Source: an uncultured Bacteroidales bacterium (lineage in GTDB: Bacteria; Bacteroidota; Bacteroidia; Bacteroidales; Paludibacteraceae). Taken from it: 11,764 bases of DNA. The translations under genes and the position numbers were made by a program. The stretch's first letter is position 1, and each line of letters starts with the position of its first letter. The notes under the pieces are model-generated. The model was not told the DNA's origin. It was given only the letters and a program-made list of their open reading frames with translations, and searched no databases. This document shows, in pieces, positions 1 to 7,187 of the stretch. The stretch is taken from positions 1-11,764 of the forward strand of contig ONXE01000043.1 of assembly GCA_900321775.1 (NCBI GenBank), written 5' to 3'.

Positions 1-1044
1 GTGGACAAGAACCTTGAGGCCATCATGCAACTCGTAACCAAACAGCTCATCATGCCCAAACTGGAGCAGAAACAGCTGGACAACATCATCGGTTCGGTCT
101 TCTTCAGCCGCTGGAACCGTCAGAAACGTAACTCTGCACAGAAATCCGCTTTGATGCAATACGCAATGTACGGTGACAAGTCGTCATTCATCGACGAAGT
201 GAAGTTTAGCGATATCTACGCCCTCTCGCTGCCGAAGATTCAGACTCTGGTCAGCCAGGCTCGCGAATATGCACTCGACGCACGCTATTGCGGTACGCGT
301 TCTATCGATGAGGTCGTTGCCGCTCTGCCGCTTACTGAAGGTATGAAGCCCTCTCAGTCGCCTATCGTCAAGGACCGCAAGTCCTACGAAAAGAACACGA
401 TTCTCTTCTTGCCGAACAACAACGTGCAGCAAGCTGATCTGTACTTCTATATCAACGGCCGTCCGTACAACATCGAGTCTGACGTAGTATCTGATGCCTT
501 CAACCAGTACCTCTCCGGTGGCTTCTCGGGTGTCATCATGAACGAGATTCGTACCAAGCGCTCTATGGCTTACACAGCTTATGGTGTGGATGCAACGCCG
601 GTACTTCAGGGTAAAGACTGCTACTTCATCGGCTACGTAGGCACGCAGTCCGACAAAGTGGTGGACGCTGTTAAGGTTTACATGGATATTCTGAACAACA
701 TGCCTGAGGACAGCACCAGCATCGACAACATCAAGATTGCGCTGCGCCAGAGTGCACAGACCGCCAAACCGTCTATGCGTGGCAAAGCAAGCACGTTTGC
801 GTTCTGGAAACAGTTGGGTTACAACGATGATCCCGCGCGCGTTAATGCAGACAAGATCAACAACCTGACTTTTGCTGACATCGAGAAGTTCTACAAAGAC
901 AACATTCAGGGCAAGCCTGTCACTATCGTACTTATGGGCGACCCCAAGAAAATCAATCTGAAAGAACTGGAAGCTACCCTTGGCTGCAAAGTGACGAAAC
1001 TGTCTGTAACCAAGATCTTCGCTCCGATGGATTTGGATTTCTAA
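1..1044 (+). CDS. M16-family (insulinase/pitrilysin-like) zinc peptidase, C-terminal part; 5' end outside window
   Basis: This is the last 347 residues of a larger protein. The frame is open from base 1, so the GTG there is only the window edge and not a supported start. The segment around residues 170-200 (GGFSGVIMNEIRTKRSMAY) matches the C-terminal repeat of M16 peptidases, where a conserved Arg and Tyr help bind the substrate. The stretch GYVGTQSDKVVDAV and the closing 'ADIEKFYKDNI...VTIVLMGDPKKI' are also typical of the family. No HxxEH zinc motif is present. That is expected, because it sits in the N-terminal half, which would lie left of the window. Bacteroidota homologues are often around 900 or more residues and act in the periplasm on peptides, so roughly the last third is seen. 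The gene is alone on the plus strand and ends in TAA just before a strong terminator. The family is confident; the substrate is unknown. Confidence 0.9.
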   Translation: MDKNLEAIMQLVTKQLIMPKLEQKQLDNIIGSVFFSRWNRQKRNSAQKSALMQYAMYGDKSSFIDEVKFSDIYALSLPKIQTLVSQAREYALDARYCGTRSIDEVVAALPLTEGMKPSQSPIVKDRKSYEKNTILFLPNNNVQQADLYFYINGRPYNIESDVVSDAFNQYLSGGFSGVIMNEIRTKRSMAYTAYGVDATPVLQGKDCYFIGYVGTQSDKVVDAVKVYMDILNNMPEDSTSIDNIKIALRQSAQTAKPSMRGKASTFAFWKQLGYNDDPARVNADKINNLTFADIEKFYKDNIQGKPVTIVLMGDPKKINLKELEATLGCKVTKLSVTKIFAPMDLDF

Positions 1045-1065
1045 ACGGAACCTCTATCTCAAACC

Positions 1066-1099
1066 AATCAGGACGGCCACACGGTCGTCCTGATTTTTT
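1066..1099 (+). terminator. Rho-independent terminator of the M16 peptidase gene
   Basis: A stem of 11 pairs (ATCAGGACGGC at 1068-1078 with its partner at 1083-1093, one G-U pair, extendable by two A-T pairs) closes the 4-base loop ACAC and is followed by a run of six T (1094-1099). It begins 22 bases after the TAA of the peptidase gene. Read on the minus strand the hairpin is followed only by TTGGTTTGAG. It may therefore also slow transcription arriving from the converging gene at 1210, but it is a poorer terminator in that direction. Confidence 0.9.
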
Positions 1100-1130
1100 A
1101 TGCGTATCTCGCAAAAATATCCATATATTA

Positions 1131-1174
1131 TTGAGACCCCCTTGAGACTCTCTTGAAACTCCCTTTAGACTCTC
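1131..1174. repeat. Degenerate 11-bp tandem repeat, four units, in the convergent intergenic region
   Basis: Four adjacent 11-base units read TTGAGACCCCC (1131-1141), TTGAGACTCTC (1142-1152), TTGAAACTCCC (1153-1163) and TTTAGACTCTC (1164-1174). A fifth, more decayed unit may follow (1175-1185). The array lies between the terminator of the M16 gene and the stop codon of the 998-residue protein, so it is transcribed only by read-through. Its function is unknown. The 11-base period is close to one helical turn and also occurs at 7147-7175. Confidence 0.75.
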
Positions 1175-1209
1175 TTGCCATTCTGAACAAGAAAACCGGG
1201 ATACGTTTT

Positions 1210-4206
1210 TCAACTTTTACGAACCACCGCCAGTCCGCGCTTTCCGTCCACCAGAGCGGGAAGAGGTTTTTCTGTCTGCACTACCCTTACGTGTTCCGTT
1301 TCGTGCACGGCTTGCAGGCTGTCCAAAAAACCGAAGTCCACAAAACCCAAACCAGCAGACTCATTCACTGTGAAATAGGCCACGCCGAAACTTGTCAGGT
1401 TCTGGAAGAAATGAGTGCCTTGACTCGGCTCTATCTGGTAGCCGCCGAGCGCTGACTCTACGATAATGGAAGCCCCGCTTATCTCTGACCAACGGACAGG
1501 AATGCCCAGCCATGGGTCACTGGAGCCCCAACGGCCCGGACCGATTAGCAGGTAATGGCGCCCCTGGCGAATCATCTCGGCATTGATTTCGGCTATCTCT
1601 CGGCGGATGTCTTGCGACAGCGCAGCGTCAAACCGTTCCGGCCGCACATACACCACATCGCATATATCATCATACAGGCCTTGTCCCAGCGCCTTGGGCG
1701 AACGCAGCATCAGCGACGAATCAGGGATAGCGGTCAGGTCTTCTTTCACTTCGGCTTTTGCCTCCACGATAGGACGAATCTGCAGCAGATAGAACGCCCC
1801 TTGCTCACCCTGACGAGCACCCAGATTAACCGCAAACTCAATCTCTACCGGAGTGCCCATTTCGCGCTGCGAGATAGCCAGTATCTGACGCAACACTTCC
1901 GCCAACGGGAAAGCATCATGGTGCAAAATGTTGTTGAAGGTCAGCACTCTGTGTCCTTCCTCCAGGATGTTGTCGTACAGGTAGCCCGAGCGGTAGTTGT
2001 AAGTCGAGGCAATCAGCCTTAACCTGCCGTCAGCCTCTGCCTCTTCGATGTTGCAGCGCTTGAGGTTGAAGCCGTCGTCCACCTCGGGATGAAAATCGGT
2101 CCTGCACAAATCCAGCGCCAAGAACGAGGTTTGAGTCTGCCTGAGCGCCATCTCCGTAGTGCTGGTCTGGAGCACATGTTGCGGATGAGCGGGCGAGAAT
2201 CGAAGCGTTGTGCCACCATCCACGATATACTTACCCAAACCAAGTGCTATCTCGGCCTCACCTTCCTCCGGAAGTTCGTCGCCCAAAGGATAGAAATTCA
2301 GGCTCCTGGCAACACCCGAGAAGGAGGGATAGAACCGCCTGGACAAACCTATCACATTCGTATTGGCGCTTTTACGGATCTCCTGCCCTACCACTTCCTG
2401 AATTACCACGGCCATTTTCTCCTCGTCAATCACATTCTTCGTGGCCTCCATATACGCCTTGGATTCGCGGTAGAACACACTGGCATACACCGCTTTCACA
2501 GCTTCTGTCAGGTACTGCAGCGTCTGCTCCGGTTGCTCCGGATCATGTGGTATCATGTAGGTCGAGTAGATGCCTGCAAAGGGTTGATATTGCGTGTCTT
2601 CCAACAGCGATGACGACCTAATGGCTATCGGCCCTTTCAGTACGCCTATCAGTGCCCGGAGGTTTGTAGTCAGATGCTCCGGTAACGGCGCTTTCATGAA
2701 AGCCTGCAATATCGTCTCGTCTGAGGCATTGCTAAGCGCCAGCGGATACAGACCGTTGCGTTCCATGAACTCCGAGAATAAGTCTGTACACAACACCACT
2801 GTCTTGGGGATGGTGATGTGCACACCCGCTATGTCTTCCAACTCGAAATGCCGCTTGATCATCGCGTCCACAAAAGCCAAACCACGACCTTTCGAGCCCA
2901 TGCTGCCTGAACCGATGCGGGCAAAATTACTATATTGGTCAAACACCTCCGGCCTGAACTGCGCTACGATACCGCGGTTCTTGATACGCCGATAGTCCAG
3001 AATAGCCTGATGGATGATACGTTTCTCTTCGGCCATGTCCGACAAAGTGAAATGCCGCGGGTCACGCGCTTTCACGTACTCTGCCAACGGGAACAAAGCG
3101 CGGCTGTACAACCAACGCGACACATCGTTGTGCGTCACATGATACAGGAACGACTCGTCCGGGATGTCGAACATCTTGTCCTGCAACTCCTTCAGATTCT
3201 TACACGTCATCACCACCTCGCCGGTCTTGGGGTCGCGGAAACGGAAATCACCGAAGCCAAAACATTCGGTTATCTGCGTCCGCAAGTCCAACAGCAACGT
3301 CTGACTCTGTTTGTCCAGGAACACAGCGTTGGCTTCATGGGCCAAACGTTCGTTATCGCGGTTGGACGACTCTACGATGATTGGAATAAACGGGTCCGCC
3401 AAGCGAATGTCGCGCAGCAGCCGTCGGCACCATTCTGACGAAGGTTCATCGTTCATCTGACCGTCAGGAAACTCCGCGTCCGTGATTACGCCCAGCATGT
3501 TCTCGCGGTACTTGCAGTACAACTCCGACGCTTCTTCATAGTTGCGCGCCAGCAGAATCTTTGGCCGCCCACGCATACGCAACATCTGCTCGTGAGGGTT
3601 CAACGCTTCTGTCATAAAAGCACGACTCTGCGTGAACAGGTGTTTGTAGAGCATAGGTAATATCGCGGAGTAGAAACGAAAACTGTCCTCCACAAACAGC
3701 ACCGTCTGGAGGCCCACCTGGCGGATGTCTTCATCCACGTTCATCTTGTCCTCCACCAACTTGATGATGGCTAACAGCAACTCTGCATTGTCCAGCCACG
3801 AGAAGATGTAGTCGATGGCAGAAAGGTCTTCGTGTTTCAGCCGCTCTCGAATGGCGCGGTTGTTCTGTGTCAACAGCACGATGGGGATTTGAGGGTAATC
3901 GCGTTTCACGTTCTTGGCCCACTCAAACGACTCCCCCGCGTCCGACGGCATCGCCATCACCAAATCAAAATGACGCTCACCTAACAACTTCGCCGCTTCC
4001 TGCTCACTCGACACCAACGTAAAACGAGGCGGATAACGCAGGTTCAACGAGGTATATTCGTTGAAGATCTGCTCGTCTATTCGACCGTCCTCTTCTATTG
4101 TGAACAACGCATACTTGCTTGCAAACAAGAGCACATTATACACGCGCTGCTGCATCAGACTGGCAAACGACGTGTCCTTGAAATACAACTTCTTTATTGA
4201 TGGCAT
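1210..4206 (-). CDS. Receiver/ATP-grasp protein annotated by similarity as PEP synthase-like; lacks phosphohistidine and PEP domains
   Basis: This 998-residue protein starts at an ATG (MPSIKKLYF). Residues ~22-155 fold like a response-regulator receiver but lack its key acidic residues and lysine. Residues ~165-315 form a second receiver-like domain that keeps an acidic pair (E173, D174), a candidate phospho-acceptor (D243 in VITDAEFPDG), a Ser at 280 and a Lys at 299. Residues ~425-815 match the nucleotide-binding domain of pyruvate phosphate dikinase and PEP synthase: a Gly-rich GSGSMGSKGRGLAF, IRSSSLLED at 529-537, EIE at 788-790 and LLQIRPI at 807-813. The usual GGxTSHA phosphohistidine domain and the C-terminal PEP-binding barrel are absent. 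Residues ~830-998 are instead a distinct segment with IGPGRWGSSDPWLGIPV. True PEP synthase activity is therefore unlikely. An ATP-dependent phosphotransfer or signalling role is inference. The gene follows the phosphoesterase by 81 bases. Confidence 0.8.
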   Translation of the reverse strand: MPSIKKLYFKDTSFASLMQQRVYNVLLFASKYALFTIEEDGRIDEQIFNEYTSLNLRYPPRFTLVSSEQEAAKLLGERHFDLVMAMPSDAGESFEWAKNVKRDYPQIPIVLLTQNNRAIRERLKHEDLSAIDYIFSWLDNAELLLAIIKLVEDKMNVDEDIRQVGLQTVLFVEDSFRFYSAILPMLYKHLFTQSRAFMTEALNPHEQMLRMRGRPKILLARNYEEASELYCKYRENMLGVITDAEFPDGQMNDEPSSEWCRRLLRDIRLADPFIPIIVESSNRDNERLAHEANAVFLDKQSQTLLLDLRTQITECFGFGDFRFRDPKTGEVVMTCKNLKELQDKMFDIPDESFLYHVTHNDVSRWLYSRALFPLAEYVKARDPRHFTLSDMAEEKRIIHQAILDYRRIKNRGIVAQFRPEVFDQYSNFARIGSGSMGSKGRGLAFVDAMIKRHFELEDIAGVHITIPKTVVLCTDLFSEFMERNGLYPLALSNASDETILQAFMKAPLPEHLTTNLRALIGVLKGPIAIRSSSLLEDTQYQPFAGIYSTYMIPHDPEQPEQTLQYLTEAVKAVYASVFYRESKAYMEATKNVIDEEKMAVVIQEVVGQEIRKSANTNVIGLSRRFYPSFSGVARSLNFYPLGDELPEEGEAEIALGLGKYIVDGGTTLRFSPAHPQHVLQTSTTEMALRQTQTSFLALDLCRTDFHPEVDDGFNLKRCNIEEAEADGRLRLIASTYNYRSGYLYDNILEEGHRVLTFNNILHHDAFPLAEVLRQILAISQREMGTPVEIEFAVNLGARQGEQGAFYLLQIRPIVEAKAEVKEDLTAIPDSSLMLRSPKALGQGLYDDICDVVYVRPERFDAALSQDIRREIAEINAEMIRQGRHYLLIGPGRWGSSDPWLGIPVRWSEISGASIIVESALGGYQIEPSQGTHFFQNLTSFGVAYFTVNESAGLGFVDFGFLDSLQAVHETEHVRVVQTEKPLPALVDGKRGLAVVRKS

Positions 4207-4253
4207 AAACCCGGATTTTTCTTTTCGATATCTAACATAGAAGAGGAGTTGTG

Positions 4254-4298
4254 CGCATTATCTGTAAGACCCTAAACGCACTCCTTCTTACAGATGCG
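4254..4298 (-). other. Stem-loop overlapping the stop codon of the phosphoesterase gene
   Basis: On the minus strand the arm CGCATCTGTAAG (4298-4287) pairs with CTTACAG (4268-4262) and ATGCG (4258-4254), with a 3-base bulge (4261-4259) and an 18-base loop. This gives 12 pairs in all. The TAA stop of the phosphoesterase (4290-4288) is inside the 5' arm. No T run follows (next bases CACAACTCC), so a classic intrinsic terminator is doubtful. It could protect the transcript end, attenuate read-through into the downstream receiver/ATP-grasp gene, or simply be chance. Confidence 0.45.
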
Positions 4299-5211
4299 GA
4301 ACACCCGGAACGCGTACACTGAACTTGTCGGGATCTTGCGGGCCGACAGGAACAAACTGAAAGTCAAACGACTGATGCACTTCCATCACAGCGTAGTAGG
4401 CGTTGTAGAAGTGATCCTCCAGCGCATCCACTATCAAGAACTGCACGCCCTTGAAGTAATGCTGGTCGCGGCAATGGTCGTGACCTTGAAGCACCAGCTC
4501 TACGCCATAACGCGAGAACAGGTCGCACAAGTCGTAGGTCTCCTCCAAGGCGAAGTTGCTGGTGTGACCCTGCGACGCATCCACCTTGAAGAAATGGGTA
4601 TGGGTGAAGACAATGATATGACGGTATTTCTGCTCTTGCGCAGCTTCCAACAACTGCTCAAGCCACTTACGCTGTTTCACGCCCAAGGTGCCATTGCCCG
4701 AATCGAGACAGATATACAAATCCTTGAAGGAGGGCGTCTTCACGACAAAATGATAGACGGAGGTCTTCATGTACGAGCGGTAAGTCTGCCACTGTCCAAA
4801 ATATAAGTCGTGATTGCCTACGGCAAAGAAACAAGTATCTCCCGTTCCATCCCAGATAGGCGCCAGATGCTCCATACACATGTCATAGTGGTTCTGCCCG
4901 TTGATGACATCGCCCAAATGAAGGCAGAAAGGAGCAGCCTCGGCGTCGGACAAATAATCGTCAACAAACTGGTCGAGGTTGCTGGTGGAGAAATCCACGT
5001 GCGAATCAGTCATGATATACACCTTATAGGCATTGTCGGGCACGGAAATGGTGTCCACTCCGTGCATTTTGTTGTACTCCATCGACTGTTCAAACCGCGA
5101 ATCGGCATCACCGGAACTGCTTGAGACCATTCCCTTCACGTCCAGGTTACTTTCGCCGCTACATGCTGTCATTCCCAGCAGTAGCGCAGATATATAGAAA
5201 TGAGATTTCAT
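4288..5211 (-). CDS. Calcineurin-like metallophosphoesterase, predicted lipoprotein
   Basis: This 307-residue protein has a lipoprotein signal (MKSHFYISALLLGMTAC), with the lipid-bearing Cys at residue 17, so it is expected to be anchored in an envelope membrane. The mature protein carries the full metal-ligand set of the calcineurin-like phosphoesterase fold: DSH (D69, H71), GD (G100, D101), GNHD (132-135), THTH (203-206) and GHDH (243-246). This predicts a two-metal hydrolase of phosphoesters; the substrate cannot be read from the sequence. The start is the ATG directly after a 28-base AT-rich repeat, with no Shine-Dalgarno sequence. The gene lies 30 bases downstream of the barrel-like gene on the same strand and probably shares its transcript. 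The stop codon sits in a stem-loop. Confidence 0.9.
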   Translation of the reverse strand: MKSHFYISALLLGMTACSGESNLDVKGMVSSSSGDADSRFEQSMEYNKMHGVDTISVPDNAYKVYIMTDSHVDFSTSNLDQFVDDYLSDAEAAPFCLHLGDVINGQNHYDMCMEHLAPIWDGTGDTCFFAVGNHDLYFGQWQTYRSYMKTSVYHFVVKTPSFKDLYICLDSGNGTLGVKQRKWLEQLLEAAQEQKYRHIIVFTHTHFFKVDASQGHTSNFALEETYDLCDLFSRYGVELVLQGHDHCRDQHYFKGVQFLIVDALEDHFYNAYYAVMEVHQSFDFQFVPVGPQDPDKFSVRVPGVPHL

Positions 5212-5239
5212 AATTGAAAATGGAAAATTGAAAATGGAA
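5212..5239. repeat. Perfect 14-bp direct repeat, two copies, forming the leader of the phosphoesterase gene
   Basis: AATTGAAAATGGAA occurs twice back to back (5212-5225 and 5226-5239) and fills nearly all of the 30 bases between the barrel-protein stop and the phosphoesterase ATG. On the coding (minus) strand the leader contains no G at all, so no Shine-Dalgarno pairing is possible. AT-rich leaders without such a site are usual in Bacteroidota. The duplication may have arisen by slippage. Confidence 0.8.
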
Positions 5240-5241
5240 AG

Positions 5242-5982
5242 TTAGAATCGCATGCACAGGCCCAGTTTGGCTTTGATGCCATAGAACTGAGCGTCAAGGT
5301 GGAACATGCCTGTCGGTTTGCAATAGACCTCAGCCAGCACGCGAAGGTTGCGGATATTGCCGCGCAGATTGTCGGAACGGCTGAAGACGTTGTAGAACGG
5401 CAGGTCGTAGTGTGCGCCAATCCAGAATATGGGTTGATAATGACGCTCGTACTCCAATTCGGTGTAATCGGAGACTCCCAGGTAGATGTTCCACGGGCTC
5501 TTCTCGGGCCGCGTGTTCACCTGAATGCGATACAGCACGTTGAACGGATCCACGGAATAGGAGCTAAGCGAATGGTAATCGGCGTCCATATCGCCAAACA
5601 CCTGACTGAAGATACCCAGCTGAACCGACACGTAGTCCATACGATAACCTAACGAAGCTGCCATCACGTAGTCGTTGATGCGGTTACGCTGAACGCTTTT
5701 GTAGAGGATTGTGCCATCGAGAAACATTTCGCCTGTTGGCAACGGGAACTTAGGCCGGGCGGTGACACTTCCGGTATAAACGCGCGACGAGAGTCCCTCT
5801 ACAGCCAAGTCCAGTTCAAAATAGTCGTTGAAAGGTAGGTCGGCACGTACTTCTCCGCCACCAAAATGTCCCCACGGGATATTGTAGCCATACTCGCCCA
5901 AGACGGTCACGCTGTACGGCTTGGCCCAAGCGCCAAGAGTCATACCAAGCGCCAAAGCTATAAGTAGAAATTTCTGTTTCAT
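5242..5982 (-). CDS. Hypothetical exported protein, probable outer-membrane beta-barrel
   Basis: I do not recognise a named family for this 246-residue protein. It has a clear Sec signal peptide (MKQKFLLIALALGMTLGAWA, likely cut after residue 20). The mature part is rich in alternating polar/hydrophobic strands with many Tyr, Phe and Trp (for example FELDLAVEGL, YVSVQLGIF, NIYLGVSDY, FWIGAHYDL). It ends in Phe (KLGLCMRF), the usual last residue of outer-membrane barrels recognised by the BAM machinery. The length would suit a barrel of about 8-12 strands. It starts 5 bases after the yggS stop and is followed 30 bases later by a lipoprotein phosphoesterase, so the two envelope proteins are probably co-transcribed with yggS. 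The barrel call is inference from composition and C-terminus; the function is unknown. Confidence 0.75.
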   Translation of the reverse strand: MKQKFLLIALALGMTLGAWAKPYSVTVLGEYGYNIPWGHFGGGEVRADLPFNDYFELDLAVEGLSSRVYTGSVTARPKFPLPTGEMFLDGTILYKSVQRNRINDYVMAASLGYRMDYVSVQLGIFSQVFGDMDADYHSLSSYSVDPFNVLYRIQVNTRPEKSPWNIYLGVSDYTELEYERHYQPIFWIGAHYDLPFYNVFSRSDNLRGNIRNLRVLAEVYCKPTGMFHLDAQFYGIKAKLGLCMRF

Positions 5983-5987
5983 ATCTT

Positions 5988-6659
5988 TTAATAATTACGT
6001 TCTCCAAAGATAGAACTGCCAATACGGACCATATTCGAGCCCTCTTGCAGTGCCAATTCGTAGTCGTGCGACATGCCCATCGAGAGCACTCCCCCATGCG
6101 GGAAAAGGTTACGATGGATTGTGGCGAGCATCTTGAACTCGCGGAGGACCTGATCCCGGTCGTCGGTGTTAGAGGCCATCCCCATGATGCCGCAGATGTT
6201 CAGTCCGGGGTACTCGCGCAGCAAAGGTGCGGCGTGGTTCAGATCAATGAGGGGTTGCAGGTCGGCAATCTCTTCGATGGAGAAGCCGGATTTGGTCTCC
6301 TCTTGAGCCACATGCACTTCCAGCAGCACCGGCACGATGCGACCGATCTTCAGCGCTTCTTTGTTGATTTCCTCCAGCAGATGAAGGGAGTCCACACCGT
6401 GAATGAGCGAGACAAAGGGCACAATCTGGCGGACTTTGTTGGTCTGCAGATGTCCAATGAAGTGCCAACGAATGTCTGCAGGCAAAGCTTTGTGCTTCTC
6501 CAGCAGTTCCTGTACTCTACTCTCGCCGAAATCGCGCTCACCGGCATCATAGGCCTGGCGGATGAGTTCTGCGGGATGAAACTTGCTCACGCATACAAGC
6601 GTCACCTCTTTAGGTAAGGTCTCACGCAAGCGCGCTATGTTATCTTGCACCCAACTCAT
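5988..6659 (-). CDS. yggS: YggS/PLPBP-family pyridoxal-phosphate homeostasis protein
   Basis: This 223-residue protein matches the YggS (PROSC/PLPBP) family along its length. LVCVSKFHP carries the PLP-binding Lys at residue 26. GERDFGESRVQEL, WHFIGHLQTNK and LSMGMSHDY, and the closing MVRIGSSIFGER, are family signatures. The fold is a single alanine-racemase-like barrel with no second domain. Family members bind PLP without known enzymatic turnover and affect vitamin B6 and amino-acid balance in the cytoplasm. The length is close to that of the E. coli protein. The ATG overlaps the stop of the DUF4494 gene in ATGA (6659-6656), which suggests translational coupling. The stop lies 5 bases before the next gene, so it sits inside an operon. 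Confidence 0.95.
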   Translation of the reverse strand: MSWVQDNIARLRETLPKEVTLVCVSKFHPAELIRQAYDAGERDFGESRVQELLEKHKALPADIRWHFIGHLQTNKVRQIVPFVSLIHGVDSLHLLEEINKEALKIGRIVPVLLEVHVAQEETKSGFSIEEIADLQPLIDLNHAAPLLREYPGLNICGIMGMASNTDDRDQVLREFKMLATIHRNLFPHGGVLSMGMSHDYELALQEGSNMVRIGSSIFGERNY

Positions 6660-7129
6660 TTCTGCTCAGTTTGGGCTGCGTCGGCCACATAGAAGTCCAG
6701 ATAATCAAGGACGTTCGTCTTCTGTATATGCACAATCTCGGCATCTCCTGCGAAGTTGAGACCGATATTATGCAGTTGCTTGAGTGCTCCTTCCACGTTC
6801 ACGGCTTGCACCAGGAACACTTGCGTCAACTTCTTTTCCTTGGCCATTTCGCCCTCACCGTCCAGGACCGTGGCCTCAATCTTGCCCTTGTAGAAACAGT
6901 ACTCCTGGAGTTTATCATCCAGGATAATGTCCACAAATTTGACTTTGCGGATGTCTATCTCGGGCATCTCACCCTCAAACTGATAGGCAGCAACGTACTC
7001 GCGCACATGCTGCTCGGTGTCGGCATAACTGAGTGCGTGGCAGATAAACACATCCGTTGACTTGCGACGCTTGTTTCCGCCCGCGTCCAGAGGCTTTACA
7101 TATGTTACTTTTGCTTCGTAGTATAACAT
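6656..7129 (-). CDS. DUF4494 family protein with internal duplication
   Basis: This 157-residue protein resembles the DUF4494 family of Bacteroidota, whose function is not known to me. It has no signal peptide or membrane segment and is probably cytoplasmic. It consists of two similar halves. Residues 3-70 (YYEAKVTY, then DVFICHALSYADTEQHV, then EIDIRKVKFVDII) align with residues 79-144 (FYKGKIEA, then QVFLVQAVNVEGALKQL, then EIVHIQKTNVLDYL). The start is an ATG with MLYYEAK, the usual N-terminal pattern. It is the first gene after a 58-base spacer and overlaps yggS by 4 bases (ATGA), so it probably leads the operon DUF4494-yggS-barrel-phosphoesterase. Linkage to yggS hints at a shared process, which is inference. 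Confidence 0.85.
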   Translation of the reverse strand: MLYYEAKVTYVKPLDAGGNKRRKSTDVFICHALSYADTEQHVREYVAAYQFEGEMPEIDIRKVKFVDIILDDKLQEYCFYKGKIEATVLDGEGEMAKEKKLTQVFLVQAVNVEGALKQLHNIGLNFAGDAEIVHIQKTNVLDYLDFYVADAAQTEQK

Positions 7130-7146
7130 GAGCTTGTCTTATTATG

Positions 7147-7175
7147 TTATGGTAATCTTATGGTAATCTTATGGT
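7147..7175. repeat. 11-bp tandem repeat (TTATGGTAATC), about 2.6 copies, upstream of DUF4494
   Basis: TTATGGTAATC occurs at 7147-7157 and 7158-7168 with no mismatch, then a partial copy TTATGGT at 7169-7175. It fills half of the 58-base spacer between the ArnE-like gene and the DUF4494 start, where a promoter for the yggS operon would be expected. I see no good match to the Bacteroidota -7 element (TAnnTTTG) here. The period equals that of the array at 1131-1174 although the unit sequence differs. Confidence 0.75.
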
Positions 7176-7187
7176 TGTTGCTTCATC

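Noticed and set aside
1186..1209. Weak AAAAC/GTTTT inverted repeat just downstream of the receiver/ATP-grasp stop as a minus-strand terminator
   Set aside because: Only five mostly A-T pairs close an 8-base loop, too weak to call.
1555..3438. Several plus-strand open frames of 130-175 codons opposite the receiver/ATP-grasp gene
   Set aside because: They overlap each other and a strongly supported 998-residue coding sequence, and their translations have low-complexity, non-protein-like composition.
1210..4206. Straight 'phosphoenolpyruvate synthase (ppsA)' annotation
   Set aside because: The phosphohistidine motif and the PEP/pyruvate-binding barrel are not present.
4232..4239. Possible Bacteroidota -7 element (TATGTTAG on the minus strand) upstream of the 998-residue protein
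   Set aside because: It differs from TAnnTTTG at one key base, and no TTG-type -33 element lies about 19-21 bases upstream.
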